Below are positions 11,073-20,101 of a stretch of DNA of 54,337 bases, piece after piece (within the stretch, counting starts at the first letter, position 1; each line of letters begins with the position of its first letter). The position numbers and the translations under genes are program-made. A model generated the notes under the pieces. The model was not told where the DNA came from. It saw only the letters and a list, made by a program, of their open reading frames with translations, and did not search any database. The DNA is taken from the NCBI GenBank assembly GCA_000622025.1, contig JHWU01000023.1, positions 1 through 54,337 on the forward strand, given 5' to 3'. This DNA comes from Lachnospiraceae bacterium AD3010. GTDB taxonomy: Bacteria; Bacillota; Clostridia; Lachnospirales; Lachnospiraceae.

Positions 11073-12536
11073 ATGCTTTTTAACTCGTATGCCTTTCTGG
11101 TTTTTCTGCCGGTTGCCTTTGCCCTTTACTGGGTGGCGCCGGAAAGATTCAGATGGATAGTGCTGCTCCTTGTAAGCTATTACTTTTACATGGCGGCAAG
11201 CCCGAGGTACGTGCTGCTTTTACTTTGCACGAGCCTCGTGGTCTGGGCGGCATCCCTTGTGCTGGAAAGGGCAGACAGGGAAGACAGGGCCTTCAGGAAG
11301 GGAATACTTATCCTGACTCTCCTTCTCTGCTTCGGGTTACTGATATTCTTTAAATACTATAATTTTGCGGCTCGCAGCATTGTGGGGTTAATGGGGATCT
11401 TTTCGATGAATATCGAACCTCATCTTCTTAACCTCATGATGCCTGTGGGCATTTCTTTTTACACATTTCAATCCACAAGCTACCTTATCGATGTTTACAC
11501 GGGAAAATCAAAGGCACAGCCAAGCTTTGCCCGCTTTGCCCTGTACGTATCATTTTTCCCTCAGATAATCGCGGGTCCCATAGGCAGGACAAATGAACTG
11601 ATGCCCCAGCTGGAGTGCAGGAGAAAATTTGACTATGATCTGGCAGTGTCGGGCTTAAGGATGATGCTCTGGGGATATTTCAAAAAGCTGGTGATCTCGG
11701 ACGCTCTCGGAAAGTATGTGGATCTGATCTACGGAAATACAACCTATTACTTCGGTATGACCTTCATTATGGTATCTCTTATGTACACATTCCAGATCTA
11801 CTGTGATTTTTCAGGTTATTCGGATATTGCGATCGGAACTGCGAGACTCTTTAATATTGAGCTTATGCAGAACTTTAAGAGTCCTTATTTTTCAACTTCG
11901 GTGCGGGAATTCTGGTCAAGATGGCATATCTCCCTTTCCACATGGTTCAGGGATTATGTGTATATTCCCCTGGGCGGGAGCAGAAAGGGTAAGATCAGAA
12001 AGAATATCAACCTGATGGTCACTATGCTGGTATCCGGCTTATGGCACGGTGCCAACTGGACCTTTGTGCTCTGGGGAGGTCTCCACGGCATCTATCAGGT
12101 GGCAGAGGGGATCCTGAGGGATATTATTCCGAAGAAAACAGACGGAGGGAAAAACCGGGTGTCTGTTATTTTACATGGGCTTCTTACCTTTGCCCTTGTT
12201 AACCTTGCCTGGATCTTCTTCCGTGCAGACAGTATAAGCGACGCATTTTTTATTGTCACACATCTTCATAACGGGGTGATCCTTCACTTCCTTGATGCCT
12301 GGAAAAAGATGAAGGTTGATCTCCTGATAACTGATATGGGGCTTTGGAAGCTTCTGGCAGCAATAGTGGTTCTTATGATATATGATTTCTTTTCCCTTAA
12401 GCATGATATCCCGAAAGAGATGTCAAAGTGGAAGCTTCCTTTACGCTGGCTTATCTACATCGGAGTCACGACTCTTATCATCATAAATAAGCTTCACGGC
12501 GGGACCACCCAGCAGTTTATCTACTTCAATTTCTGA
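11073..12536 (+). CDS. MBOAT-family O-acetyltransferase (AlgI/DltB-like)
   Basis: A polytopic membrane protein of 487 residues that likely moves acyl (probably acetyl) groups across the membrane onto an extracellular glycan. It has the typical start (FNSYAFLVFLPVAFALYW), about ten hydrophobic segments, the RSFWSRWHISLS-like loop (REFWSRWHISLSTWFRDYVY) and the two family histidines in SGLWHGANW (H325) and GGLHGIY (H338). It resembles AlgI-type proteins used for alginate, capsule or peptidoglycan acetylation. It lies 14 bp after rpoC with no terminator seen between, so it is probably at least partly transcribed from the RNA polymerase operon. The SGNH protein encoded next is the likely partner. 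Confidence 0.9.
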   Translation: MLFNSYAFLVFLPVAFALYWVAPERFRWIVLLLVSYYFYMAASPRYVLLLLCTSLVVWAASLVLERADREDRAFRKGILILTLLLCFGLLIFFKYYNFAARSIVGLMGIFSMNIEPHLLNLMMPVGISFYTFQSTSYLIDVYTGKSKAQPSFARFALYVSFFPQIIAGPIGRTNELMPQLECRRKFDYDLAVSGLRMMLWGYFKKLVISDALGKYVDLIYGNTTYYFGMTFIMVSLMYTFQIYCDFSGYSDIAIGTARLFNIELMQNFKSPYFSTSVREFWSRWHISLSTWFRDYVYIPLGGSRKGKIRKNINLMVTMLVSGLWHGANWTFVLWGGLHGIYQVAEGILRDIIPKKTDGGKNRVSVILHGLLTFALVNLAWIFFRADSISDAFFIVTHLHNGVILHFLDAWKKMKVDLLITDMGLWKLLAAIVVLMIYDFFSLKHDIPKEMSKWKLPLRWLIYIGVTTLIIINKLHGGTTQQFIYFNF

Positions 12537-12582
12537 AAACCGGTGTTTGCCGGTAATATTTCACCCTTGTTATTCTGTTAAT

Positions 12583-12746
12583 GGCTTCAGCCACCAATAC
12601 TTTGCCCTTCACGGCTCAGACGGTTCTAAATTCATCGATCTTCCTGTAGCAGGCGCCGCTATAGGAGCGGGCGGCGCCACAGGAAGACCGATTTATTAAG
12701 AACCGCTGGCTTTATTGTTCAGGGCAAAGTATTAGAGTCTGAAGCC
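12583..12746. repeat. Long imperfect palindrome in intergenic gap
   Basis: The 295-bp gap after the MBOAT gene holds no gene. Nested arms pair: GGCTTCAG (12583-12590) with 12739-12746, 12596-12608 with 12721-12733 (13 bp, perfect), CGGTTCT (12621-12627) with 12699-12705, CTTCCTGT (12640-12647) with 12679-12686, and GGCGCCGC (12652-12659) with 12671-12678. The whole could form one long cruciform or RNA hairpin. Smaller hairpins flank it at 12539-12554 and 12745-12764. It may act as a terminator, RNA stabiliser or non-autonomous repeat. Confidence 0.75.
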
Positions 12747-12831
12747 CGGGTAGGATAACCCGGGGTGAACGGATACGTTTCTCTCCGGATATTTGCGAAT
12801 AGAGCGGCAATAGAGTAGAATAGAGGGCATA

Positions 12832-13896
12832 ATGAAGAAATTTCTCGGAAAGTGCCTTATTTTTTTTCTGATACTGGCGGTGATCTTTTTACCCATGGGA
12901 ATAGGACTGGATCCGTACAATATCTTCCACTGGAACTGTATCAGGAATAACGGCGTGGAGCCGAATAAGAGCTATGTGAAAATGATGAATATCCTTAGGA
13001 ATCCCGGCGCACACGATTCCTATCTTTTCGGCTCATCCCGGGCAGGCTTTTTTGATGTGTCAAAAATGAATGACGGGAATTATTATGATATGGCTTATTC
13101 CGAGGGTACACCGGCGGAACATCTGCAGAACTTAAAGGATATGCTTGAGCGCGGGATAAAGATAAAAAATGTTACGATGGGCGTGGATGACATTTCCTAT
13201 TTTGTGGATCCATCTTTCCATGAGGATCAGCTTTACAGAAAGCCCTTTCCCTGGAGCGGCAGTCTTTCGGATAAGGCCGGATTCTATCTGTCATATCTGG
13301 ATCTTATTACCCTTTCACAGTCGGTTGAGGTTGTCATGAAGCACAAGAATACGGATCCGTACTATGGGCAGAGGATCATCGAAACAGGGACGGAAAACTT
13401 AAGCATACAGCCTGACTTCCATTATGATAAAACAGATGCGACCTGGTCAGACTATTATTATCCGAGGGAGGAGAGTCTTGACGAGATAAGACAGATCGTG
13501 GAGCTTTGTAAGGAGAACGATATCAATTTAAGGATATTCACAAACCCCTTAAACGGATATACCTATCAGAAGGACATAGCAAACGGCTATATCAGGTTCC
13601 TTAAGGAACTGGCGGCTGTCACACCCTACTGGAATTTCAGCGGCTTTAATGATATTACCCTTGATATGTCTAATTATTATGAGACAAGCCACTTTTCACC
13701 GGCGGTTGCGGATACCATAATTGACAGGATATATAATGACAAAATAGACAAGGAACTTCTGAAACAGGGCTATGGTATGTATGTCACGGAGGATAATGTA
13801 GATGAGCTTACGGATATACTCTATGCCCAGGCAGTGAATTTTGACCTGCCTGTGGACACTTATCCGGATACTATAAATAAGCCGGAAGAGGAATAA
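12832..13896 (+). CDS. Secreted SGNH-like protein, partner of MBOAT acetyltransferase
   Basis: A 354-residue protein with one N-terminal membrane anchor (about residues 7-25), otherwise extracellular. The segment YLFGSSRAGFFD (G67, S68) matches Block I of the SGNH/DltD-type fold, and a C-terminal ETSHFSP segment supplies a histidine at 287, so a Ser-His pair is plausible; the family's usual Asp three residues before the His is Glu here. Proteins of this kind often sit beside MBOAT proteins and finish O-acetyl or D-alanyl transfer outside the cell. A GAGGG site lies close to the ATG. I place it in the SGNH superfamily by motif only; the precise family is not recognised. Confidence 0.65.
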   Translation: MKKFLGKCLIFFLILAVIFLPMGIGLDPYNIFHWNCIRNNGVEPNKSYVKMMNILRNPGAHDSYLFGSSRAGFFDVSKMNDGNYYDMAYSEGTPAEHLQNLKDMLERGIKIKNVTMGVDDISYFVDPSFHEDQLYRKPFPWSGSLSDKAGFYLSYLDLITLSQSVEVVMKHKNTDPYYGQRIIETGTENLSIQPDFHYDKTDATWSDYYYPREESLDEIRQIVELCKENDINLRIFTNPLNGYTYQKDIANGYIRFLKELAAVTPYWNFSGFNDITLDMSNYYETSHFSPAVADTIIDRIYNDKIDKELLKQGYGMYVTEDNVDELTDILYAQAVNFDLPVDTYPDTINKPEEE

Positions 13897-13951
13897 GATC
13901 CTTTGTATTAAGAAGGTTCGACCGAAGATTTTATCACGGAGGGGTACGGTT

Positions 13952-14959
13952 ATGACATTCAGTTTATGCATGATTGTGAAGAATGAAGCGGAGATACTCA
14001 GGCGCTGTCTCGATCCCATCAGGGATCTGATGGATGAGATCATCATAGTGGATACCGGATCCACGGATGATACCAAAAAGATCGCCGCGGAGTATACCGA
14101 CAAGGTATATGACTTTGAATGGAATGATGACTTTTCCGCCGCCAGAAACTATGCCTTTTCCTTTGCAACCTGTGACTATATCTACAGTGCCGATGCGGAT
14201 GAGGTTATAGACGAAAAGAATGTGGAGAAGTTCAGACAGTTAAAAGAGGCTCTTCTTCCCGAGGTGGAGATAGTCCAGATGTACTATACCAACCAGCTGG
14301 AAGCGAATACCACCTACAATTACGACAGGGAACTGAGACCGAAGCTTTATAAGAGACTCCGAACTCCGCTATGGGAGGATCCGCTGCATGAAGCGGTGAG
14401 GGTGAAGCCGGTGATCTTTGACAGCAATGTGGAAATCAGGCACTGCCCGGTGTCTCTCCACAGCGGAAGGGATTTTTCCATTTTCCGGAAGATCATAAAG
14501 AAGGACGGAGACATCTCTAATCATCTTGCCAGGATGTATGCAAGGGAGCTGTTTATTTCGGGAAGTGACGAGGACTTTCTTGAAGCAAAGGACTTTTTCA
14601 GGCGCAGAATGGATAAGGACAGCGAGGAAGAACTGGTACTCATGGCTGCCTGTGTCGTGATAAAATGTGCCCGTCTTCTTGATGATACCTCTCTTATGCT
14701 TCTTGCTTCATCCAGAGCGCTGGCATCGGAGCACACTCCTTCTGAAGCGGTATTCGAGCTCGGGGAATACTACCGCGGCAGACGGAATTACAAGGAGGCC
14801 TGTATGTGGTATTATAATGCGGCCTTTGAAACGGAACCGCTCCTTAATCTTAAGTACCACGACTCCTACCCCTATCTCGGTCTTCATATCTCATACGTGA
14901 TAATGGGCGACAGGGAGAATGCGGCCAAATTTGCAAATTATGCCAAAGATCTGAGATAG
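13952..14959 (+). CDS. GT2 glycosyltransferase, SunS-like with helical C-terminus
   Basis: The first 110 residues form a GT-A fold: SLCMIVKNEAEILRRCL, then DEIIIVDTGSTDDT, then the metal-binding SADADE near residues 76-81. The C-terminal half is helical and TPR-like (for example FELGEYYRGRRNYKEACMWY), as in the family of SPbeta-type SunS glycosyltransferases and related tetratricopeptide GT2 proteins. No membrane segment is present, so it should act in the cytoplasm. It uses a strong GGAGGGG site, 55 bp after the SGNH gene. The acceptor may be a protein or a glycan and cannot be read from sequence. Confidence 0.85.
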   Translation: MTFSLCMIVKNEAEILRRCLDPIRDLMDEIIIVDTGSTDDTKKIAAEYTDKVYDFEWNDDFSAARNYAFSFATCDYIYSADADEVIDEKNVEKFRQLKEALLPEVEIVQMYYTNQLEANTTYNYDRELRPKLYKRLRTPLWEDPLHEAVRVKPVIFDSNVEIRHCPVSLHSGRDFSIFRKIIKKDGDISNHLARMYARELFISGSDEDFLEAKDFFRRRMDKDSEEELVLMAACVVIKCARLLDDTSLMLLASSRALASEHTPSEAVFELGEYYRGRRNYKEACMWYYNAAFETEPLLNLKYHDSYPYLGLHISYVIMGDRENAAKFANYAKDLR

Positions 14960-14989
14960 TAAGGACGGACAGCAGGAAGCCCTGCTTGG

Positions 14990-15018
14990 TTGAGTCATAG
15001 CCCTGTTTATGGTAGAAT
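14990..15018 (+). promoter_or_regulatory. Possible promoter before rfbB
   Basis: TTGAGT at 14990-14995 and TAGAAT at 15013-15018 are separated by 17 bp. A small hairpin (AGCAGG/CCTGCT around 14971-14985) lies just upstream. This could start a transcription unit for the dTDP-sugar and export genes. Confidence 0.5.
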
Positions 15019-15074
15019 ATTGGGTTGGTGAGAAGGCTGAAGTATCAGCAGACAGTATCAGGAGGATTAATAGA

Positions 15075-16157
15075 TTGAAAACTTACCTTGTGACAGGCGG
15101 AGCAGGTTTTATAGGCTCCAATTTCATACATTATATGTTCGGGAAATACGGAAAGGATATCCGTATCATAAACGTGGATGCCCTGACCTATGCCGGAAAT
15201 CTTGAAAACCTTGAGGGTCTGGATAAGGAGTATGACTATATCTTTATCAAGGCCGATATCAGGGACAAAAATAAGATATCGAAAATATTTGAGGAAAATG
15301 ATATAGACTATGTTGTAAACTTTGCGGCTGAAAGCCATGTGGACAGGAGCATTGAGAATCCCGAGATCTTTGTGGAGACCAATGTTCTCGGCACACTTAT
15401 AATGCTGAACTCGGCAAAGGCAGCCTGGGAAAATGAGGATGGAAGCTTTAAGGTAGGAAAGCGTTTCCTTCACGTTTCAACGGATGAGGTATACGGCTCT
15501 TTAAGTGACCCTGAGGATTATTTCTATGAGGACACTCCCTATGATCCCCACAGCCCCTATTCAGCCAGCAAGGCCTCCTCTGATTTTCTCGTAAAGGCAT
15601 ATGTGGATACCTATCATTTCCCCGGTGTCATCACGAACTGTTCCAATAACTACGGACCCTACCAGTTCCCGGAGAAGCTTATTCCCCTTATCATAAACAA
15701 TGCCCTGCATGGAAAGAACCTGCCTGTGTACGGGGACGGAAAGAATGTCAGGGACTGGCTCTATGTGGATGACCACTGCAAGGGCATAGATATGGTTTTG
15801 CAGAGCGGAAGGATCGGTGAAAAGTATAATATAGGCGGACATAACGAAAAGCAGAATATCGAGATCATACACATAATACTCGATACCTTAAGGGAGATAC
15901 TTCCGGAGGATGACCAGAGAAGGAAGAATGTGAGTGATGACCTTATAACCTTTGTTACAGACAGAAAGGGACACGACAGACGTTACGCCATTGCTCCTGA
16001 TAAAATAAAGAAGGAGCTTTCCTGGGAGCCTGAAACGGCATTTAAGGACGGAATAAGGAAGACCATTGAGTGGTACCTGTCCCACGAGGAATGGATGGCG
16101 CATGTGACAAGCGGTGATTACCAGTCATATTATGAGAAGATGTATGAAGGACGGTGA
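15075..16157 (+). CDS. rfbB: dTDP-glucose 4,6-dehydratase
   Basis: An NAD-dependent short-chain dehydrogenase-type enzyme that turns dTDP-glucose into dTDP-4-keto-6-deoxyglucose. The 360-residue protein has the Rossmann motif GGAGFIGSN near the start, the catalytic STDEVYG (T136, D137, E138) and YSASK (Y162, K166). The start is set at the TTG at 15075 because GGAGGA lies at 15061-15066 and the protein then begins KTYLVTGGAGF as usual; an upstream in-frame ATG at 15009 would overlap the likely promoter. It is followed by repeat DNA and then rfbA. Its length is normal. Confidence 0.95.
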   Translation: MKTYLVTGGAGFIGSNFIHYMFGKYGKDIRIINVDALTYAGNLENLEGLDKEYDYIFIKADIRDKNKISKIFEENDIDYVVNFAAESHVDRSIENPEIFVETNVLGTLIMLNSAKAAWENEDGSFKVGKRFLHVSTDEVYGSLSDPEDYFYEDTPYDPHSPYSASKASSDFLVKAYVDTYHFPGVITNCSNNYGPYQFPEKLIPLIINNALHGKNLPVYGDGKNVRDWLYVDDHCKGIDMVLQSGRIGEKYNIGGHNEKQNIEIIHIILDTLREILPEDDQRRKNVSDDLITFVTDRKGHDRRYAIAPDKIKKELSWEPETAFKDGIRKTIEWYLSHEEWMAHVTSGDYQSYYEKMYEGR

Positions 16158-16181
16158 GGAAGATCCTTCGTCGCTTCGCTC

Positions 16182-16303
16182 CTCAGGATGACAGGGAGGG
16201 CTGGTGCTCAGGATGACAGGGAGGGCTGGTGCTCAGGATGACAGGGAGGGCTGGTGCTCAGGATGACAGGATGGGATGTCATTCTGAGCGAAGCGAAGAA
16301 TCT
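16182..16303. repeat. 25-bp tandem repeat of CTCAGGATGACA type plus inverted copy
   Basis: Four copies of a 25-bp unit begin at 16182, 16207, 16232 and 16257 (last partial), each starting CTCAGGATGACAGG. An inverted relative, ATGTCATTCTGAGCGAAGCG, follows at about 16276-16295. The block sits between rfbB and rfbA, just before the rfbA ribosome site. It belongs to a repeat family seen at several other loci in the window. Confidence 0.9.
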
Positions 16304-16322
16304 AAAAAAGGAGTACAGTAGA

Positions 16323-17192
16323 ATGAAAGGTATAATACTTGCCGGAGGGAGCGGGACTCGTCTCTATCCCCTTACAAAGGCTGTTTCAAAGCAGATGATG
16401 CCGGTTTACGACAAGCCTATGATATATTATCCCCTTTCTGCCCTGATGCTGGCAGGGATAAGGGATATATTGATAATATCCACTCCAAGGGATCTTCCTT
16501 CCTTCAGGGAGCTTTTCGGAGACGGATCGGAGCTTGGATTAAGCTTTACCTACGAGGTTCAGGAGCATCCAAACGGCCTTGCCGAGGCATTTATTATCGG
16601 TGCGGATTTCATTGGGAATGACAGGGTTGCCATGGTCCTCGGAGACAACATCTTTTACGGACACAATTTCTCAAGGGTGTTGAAAACCGCAGCAGAAAGG
16701 GAAAAGGGAGCAACCATTTTCGGATACTATGTCAAGAATCCGAAGGAATACGGAGTAGTGGAATTTGATAAGGACGGCAGGGCAGTCTCGATAGAGGAGA
16801 AGCCTGAGCATCCGAAGTCAAAATACGCTGTTCCCGGGCTGTATTTCTATGATAATGATGTGGTGGAGATCGCCCGCAATGTAAAGCCCTCTGCCCGTGG
16901 AGAACTTGAGATCACTACTGTGAATAACGAGTATCTTCGCCGCGGGGATCTTTATGTCGAGACCCTGGGACGTGGCTTTGCCTGGCTTGATACGGGAAGC
17001 CATGATTCCCTTCTGGATGCCGCAGACTTTGTGGGTGCCTTCCAGAAGAGGCAGGGGCTTTATATTTCCTGTATCGAGGAGATCGCTTTTAAGAGGGGAT
17101 TCATAAGCCGTGAGCAGCTTCTGAAGCTTTCGGAGCCTCTTTTGAAAACAGCTTACGGTCAGTATCTGGTAGATATTGCGAATGAGGTTTAA
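16323..17192 (+). CDS. rfbA: Glucose-1-phosphate thymidylyltransferase
   Basis: Makes dTDP-glucose from glucose-1-phosphate and dTTP, the first committed step toward dTDP-deoxysugars. The 289-residue protein has the nucleotide-binding signature [11 protein letters not shown], the [14 protein letters not shown] segment, LGDNIFYGH and a C-terminal AWLDTG motif. The ATG at 16323 is chosen because AAGGAG lies about 10 nt upstream and the protein then opens [11 protein letters not shown]; longer readings run into the repeat. It is separated from rfbB by the 25-bp repeats and overlaps the next gene by 11 nt, so the muramidase gene is probably translationally coupled to it. Confidence 0.96.
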   Translation: MKGIILAGGSGTRLYPLTKAVSKQMMPVYDKPMIYYPLSALMLAGIRDILIISTPRDLPSFRELFGDGSELGLSFTYEVQEHPNGLAEAFIIGADFIGNDRVAMVLGDNIFYGHNFSRVLKTAAEREKGATIFGYYVKNPKEYGVVEFDKDGRAVSIEEKPEHPKSKYAVPGLYFYDNDVVEIARNVKPSARGELEITTVNNEYLRRGDLYVETLGRGFAWLDTGSHDSLLDAADFVGAFQKRQGLYISCIEEIAFKRGFISREQLLKLSEPLLKTAYGQYLVDIANEV

Positions 17193-18435
17193 GAAGTTCG
17201 GGATAATCGCGGTCGCAGCCGCTTTTCTGGTTGTGGCCGCTTTCTTTGTGTTTCTGCTGAGAAGCTTTGAAGAGAATGATAGGAAGGCAGGACTTAAGCC
17301 GGACGACCCGAATGAAGAGACGGCAGAAACAGAGGAAGGTTATCAGAACCTGAGACAGTCGGGTATTGACAGTATTAAGCCAGAGGAAGTGCGGGATAAG
17401 GATCCGGAAAAGGAAAAGGCAAAGGACAGTGACAGGTGGATAGACGTCAATGTCCTGTTGTCCTCTGTAAACCGGGATATAAAGATCATGATAACCACGA
17501 CCGACGGTGCTCTTATTTCCGGGGTTCCCTTTAGAGCAGAGATCTTAAGGGACGGGGAATACGCCGAATATGAGGACAGTGACAGGGACGGGATCATTAC
17601 CGCAGCAGATCTGAAAAGCGGGAAATACACGGTTAAGCTTAAGAGCGAGAAAGGCTATATCACTCCGGAGAACTGGAGCCCTGTTACCGTAAGGAGCGAC
17701 ATCAGCTATCAGGCGGTTGACTATATAAGGACACTGATAAGATCAGAGGAAGAGGTGGATGCCGATTCGGAGGATACGGCAGAGCTCGGAGAATTTGACG
17801 ACGGCAGGCTTCTGGAAGCCGGTGAGATAGATCTCGAAAAGGGCACTATCGGGATAGATGTTTCAAAATACAATAAGGATATAGACTGGGAAAAAGTCAG
17901 GGACGCCGGAATAGAATACGTTATCATACGTATGGGCTACAGGGGCTCAAGCACCGGGGCACTGGTAGAGGATCCATACTATGAAAGGAACCTCCAGGGG
18001 GCAAAGAATGCGGGGCTTAAGATCGGCGTATATTTCTTTACCCAGGCGCTTAATGAGACGGAGGCCATTGAAGAGGCAAGTATGGTACAGACTCTTATCT
18101 CGAAGGAAGAGCTTTCTCTGCCGGTCTTTCTGGATGTGGAGTCTTCCGGAGGAAGAGGGGATCTCGTAAACAGGGAGCAGAGGACCAGAAATATCAGGGC
18201 CTTTATCGAGACCCTGGAAAATGCGGGCTACAGAGCGGGATATTATGCAAATAAGACCTGGCTTCATAATTATATCTATGCCCGGGATCTGGAGGAATTT
18301 CCTCTCTGGCTTGCGCAGTACAAGGCGGTAAGGCCCACCTATAATGCCAGGTACGATATGTGGCAGTATTCTTCAAAGGGCCATGTGGATGGAATAGAAG
18401 GCTATGTGGATCTGAATCTGAATGTTTCACTTTAA
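17182..18435 (+). CDS. Membrane-anchored GH25 muramidase
   Basis: A 417-residue protein with one N-terminal membrane segment (about residues 7-27), an acidic linker, a small beta domain near residues 90-180 resembling prealbumin/SpaA-like folds, and a C-terminal GH25 lysozyme domain from about residue 222. The catalytic acids are visible as GIDVSKY (D226) and LDVESS (D318, E320). GH25 enzymes cleave the MurNAc-GlcNAc bond of peptidoglycan. An in-frame TTG two codons upstream is an alternative start. Placement between rfbA and rfbC is unusual and suggests a role in remodelling the wall where the polysaccharide is attached. Confidence 0.9.
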   Translation: MRFKKFGIIAVAAAFLVVAAFFVFLLRSFEENDRKAGLKPDDPNEETAETEEGYQNLRQSGIDSIKPEEVRDKDPEKEKAKDSDRWIDVNVLLSSVNRDIKIMITTTDGALISGVPFRAEILRDGEYAEYEDSDRDGIITAADLKSGKYTVKLKSEKGYITPENWSPVTVRSDISYQAVDYIRTLIRSEEEVDADSEDTAELGEFDDGRLLEAGEIDLEKGTIGIDVSKYNKDIDWEKVRDAGIEYVIIRMGYRGSSTGALVEDPYYERNLQGAKNAGLKIGVYFFTQALNETEAIEEASMVQTLISKEELSLPVFLDVESSGGRGDLVNREQRTRNIRAFIETLENAGYRAGYYANKTWLHNYIYARDLEEFPLWLAQYKAVRPTYNARYDMWQYSSKGHVDGIEGYVDLNLNVSL

Positions 18436-18450
18436 AGATCCTTCGCTGAC

Positions 18451-18501
18451 GCTCAGGATGACAAGAGGCGCTCAGGATGACAAGAGGCGCTCAGGATGAC
18501 A
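18451..18501. repeat. 19-bp tandem repeat of CTCAGGATGACA type
   Basis: Two full 19-bp units (GCTCAGGATGACAAGAGGC at 18451 and 18470) and a third partial copy (18489-18501) lie between the GH25 gene and rfbC. The core is shared with the 25-bp repeats at 16182 but the period differs. Confidence 0.9.
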
Positions 18502-18527
18502 TATATAGAGAAAGGAGATTTTTCCGG

Positions 18528-19094
18528 ATGGGACAGATAAAGGTTGAGACTTGTGAAATAGAGGGGGTAAAGCTTATCACACCCCAGGTTTTCGGAGATG
18601 AGAGAGGGTATTTTTCTGAGACCTACAGAAAGGATCAGTTCATTGAGGCGGGGATAGACTGCGAATTTGTGCAGGATAACCAGTCCTCCTCCACCAGGGG
18701 AGTTCTCCGCGGTATGCATTTCCAGAAGAATTTTCCGCAGGCTAAGCTGGTACGGGTTATCAGGGGACGGGTTTATGATGTTGCGGTGGATCTTAGAGAG
18801 GGTTCAAAAACCTTTGGCAAATGGTTCGGAGCCGAGCTTTCCGAGGAAAACAGGAAAATGCTCTTCATCCCGAGAGGCTTTGCCCACGGCTTTCTGGTGC
18901 TTTCCGATACTGCTGAATTCTGCTATAAGTGTGATGATTTTTATCATCCGGGAGATGACGGGGGACTCCGGTTTGACGATCCAGAGATCGGTATAGAATG
19001 GCCCGGGGAGATAAGACCGGAGGATATGAATATAAACGACAGGGACAGGAACTGGCAGGATTTTTCCGATTACAAAGCTGAAAAGGGATTATGA
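18528..19094 (+). CDS. rfbC: dTDP-4-dehydrorhamnose 3,5-epimerase
   Basis: Epimerises C3 and C5 of dTDP-4-keto-6-deoxyglucose on the way to dTDP-L-rhamnose. The 188-residue cupin has the family landmarks DERGYFSETYRKDQF, FVQDNQSSSTRGVLRGMHFQ with the catalytic histidine, and FIPRGFAHGFLVLSD. The ATG at 18528 is used because AAAGGAG lies 11 nt upstream; an earlier in-frame ATG at 18477 lies inside the repeats. Its stop overlaps the start of the ABC permease (ATGA), so sugar synthesis and export are coupled. The final reductase rfbD is not in this window. Confidence 0.95.
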   Translation: MGQIKVETCEIEGVKLITPQVFGDERGYFSETYRKDQFIEAGIDCEFVQDNQSSSTRGVLRGMHFQKNFPQAKLVRVIRGRVYDVAVDLREGSKTFGKWFGAELSEENRKMLFIPRGFAHGFLVLSDTAEFCYKCDDFYHPGDDGGLRFDDPEIGIEWPGEIRPEDMNINDRDRNWQDFSDYKAEKGL

Positions 19095-20068
19095 GCAGGG
19101 AGAAGAGAAAGGTCATATGGGCTGTGGTCATCATAGCAGCCATATGGAATGCTTATATAATACTCCATACGAATGCACTGGCTGATCCGCTGCAGGAGAT
19201 ACTGAAAAAGATCATCTCCTGCTGTATGATAGATGCCGCGCTTATCGGCTTTATCCTGATGTATGACAGGATAGTGGCACTTCCTATCGAACTGTATCAG
19301 AACAGGGAGCTTATCTGGAAGCTCGCAAAGAACGACTTCCGTGCAAAGTACGCAGGTTCATATCTGGGGATACTCTGGGCCTTTGTACAGCCGGTAGTGA
19401 CCGTGCTGGTATACTGGTTTGTTTTTTCGGTAGGCGCAAGGACTGATCTTACGGGGGAAACAACATATCCCTTTGTACTGTGGCTTATCGCCGGCATAAC
19501 CCCCTGGTTTTTCTTTTCCGATGCGCTGGGACAGGGGACCAGTGCCCTTCTTTCCTATCAGTATCTGGTGAAGAAGGTGGTTTTCAAGATCAGCATACTT
19601 CCCATTATTAAGGTTATAAGCTCACTCTTTATCCATATTTTCCTGACATGCGTGGCGGGACTCCTGATGGTGCTCTGTGGCTATTACCCGAGCATTTACT
19701 GGCTGCAGCTCCCGTATTTCACTGTATGTATCTTTCTTCTGGTCCTCGGAATGAGCTACATAACCTGCTCCATAGTAGTTTTCTTCAGGGATCTGGGGCA
19801 GATGATAAGCATTGCCCTGCAGGTCGGGGTATGGATAACTCCCATAATGTGGCATCTGGAGGCGCTGCCGAGACCTCTGCAGGTCTTATTCAAGCTGAAT
19901 CCGGTGTACTACGTGGTGGACGGCTACAGGATGTCGTTTCTCGATAATATGTGGTTTTTCGAGCACTTTTATTCCACGGCATATTTCTGGATATTCACGG
20001 CTGTCATGTTCTTAACCGGAGCCATAGTTTTCAAGAGACTGAAGATCCACTTTGCCGATGTGCTGTGA
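19091..20068 (+). CDS. ABC-2 polysaccharide exporter, permease (Wzm/TagG-like)
   Basis: A 325-residue membrane protein of the ABC-2 type. One or two hydrophobic N-terminal helices (about residues 7-55) precede the usual core, in which KNDFRAKYAGSYLGILWAFVQP is the classic start of Wzm/TagG permeases. About six membrane segments follow and the protein ends with an amphipathic tail. With the downstream ATPase it should export a lipid-linked polysaccharide made in the cytoplasm. The extra N-terminal helices are longer than in typical 260-residue relatives. It overlaps rfbC by 4 nt. Confidence 0.92.
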   Translation: MSREKRKVIWAVVIIAAIWNAYIILHTNALADPLQEILKKIISCCMIDAALIGFILMYDRIVALPIELYQNRELIWKLAKNDFRAKYAGSYLGILWAFVQPVVTVLVYWFVFSVGARTDLTGETTYPFVLWLIAGITPWFFFSDALGQGTSALLSYQYLVKKVVFKISILPIIKVISSLFIHIFLTCVAGLLMVLCGYYPSIYWLQLPYFTVCIFLLVLGMSYITCSIVVFFRDLGQMISIALQVGVWITPIMWHLEALPRPLQVLFKLNPVYYVVDGYRMSFLDNMWFFEHFYSTAYFWIFTAVMFLTGAIVFKRLKIHFADVL

Positions 20069-20101
20069 GACAGGGTAAAGCTCCTGATATTATTTAAGCA
20101 T

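Noticed and set aside
12793-12821. TTGCGA-17-TAGAAT promoter before the SGNH gene
   Set aside because: The -10 lies only 10 bp before the ATG, so the transcript would start after the ribosome site; not convincing unless the mRNA is leaderless.
16162-16310. CRISPR array between rfbB and rfbA
   Set aside because: The 25-bp units are directly adjacent with no unique spacers, and no cas genes are present.
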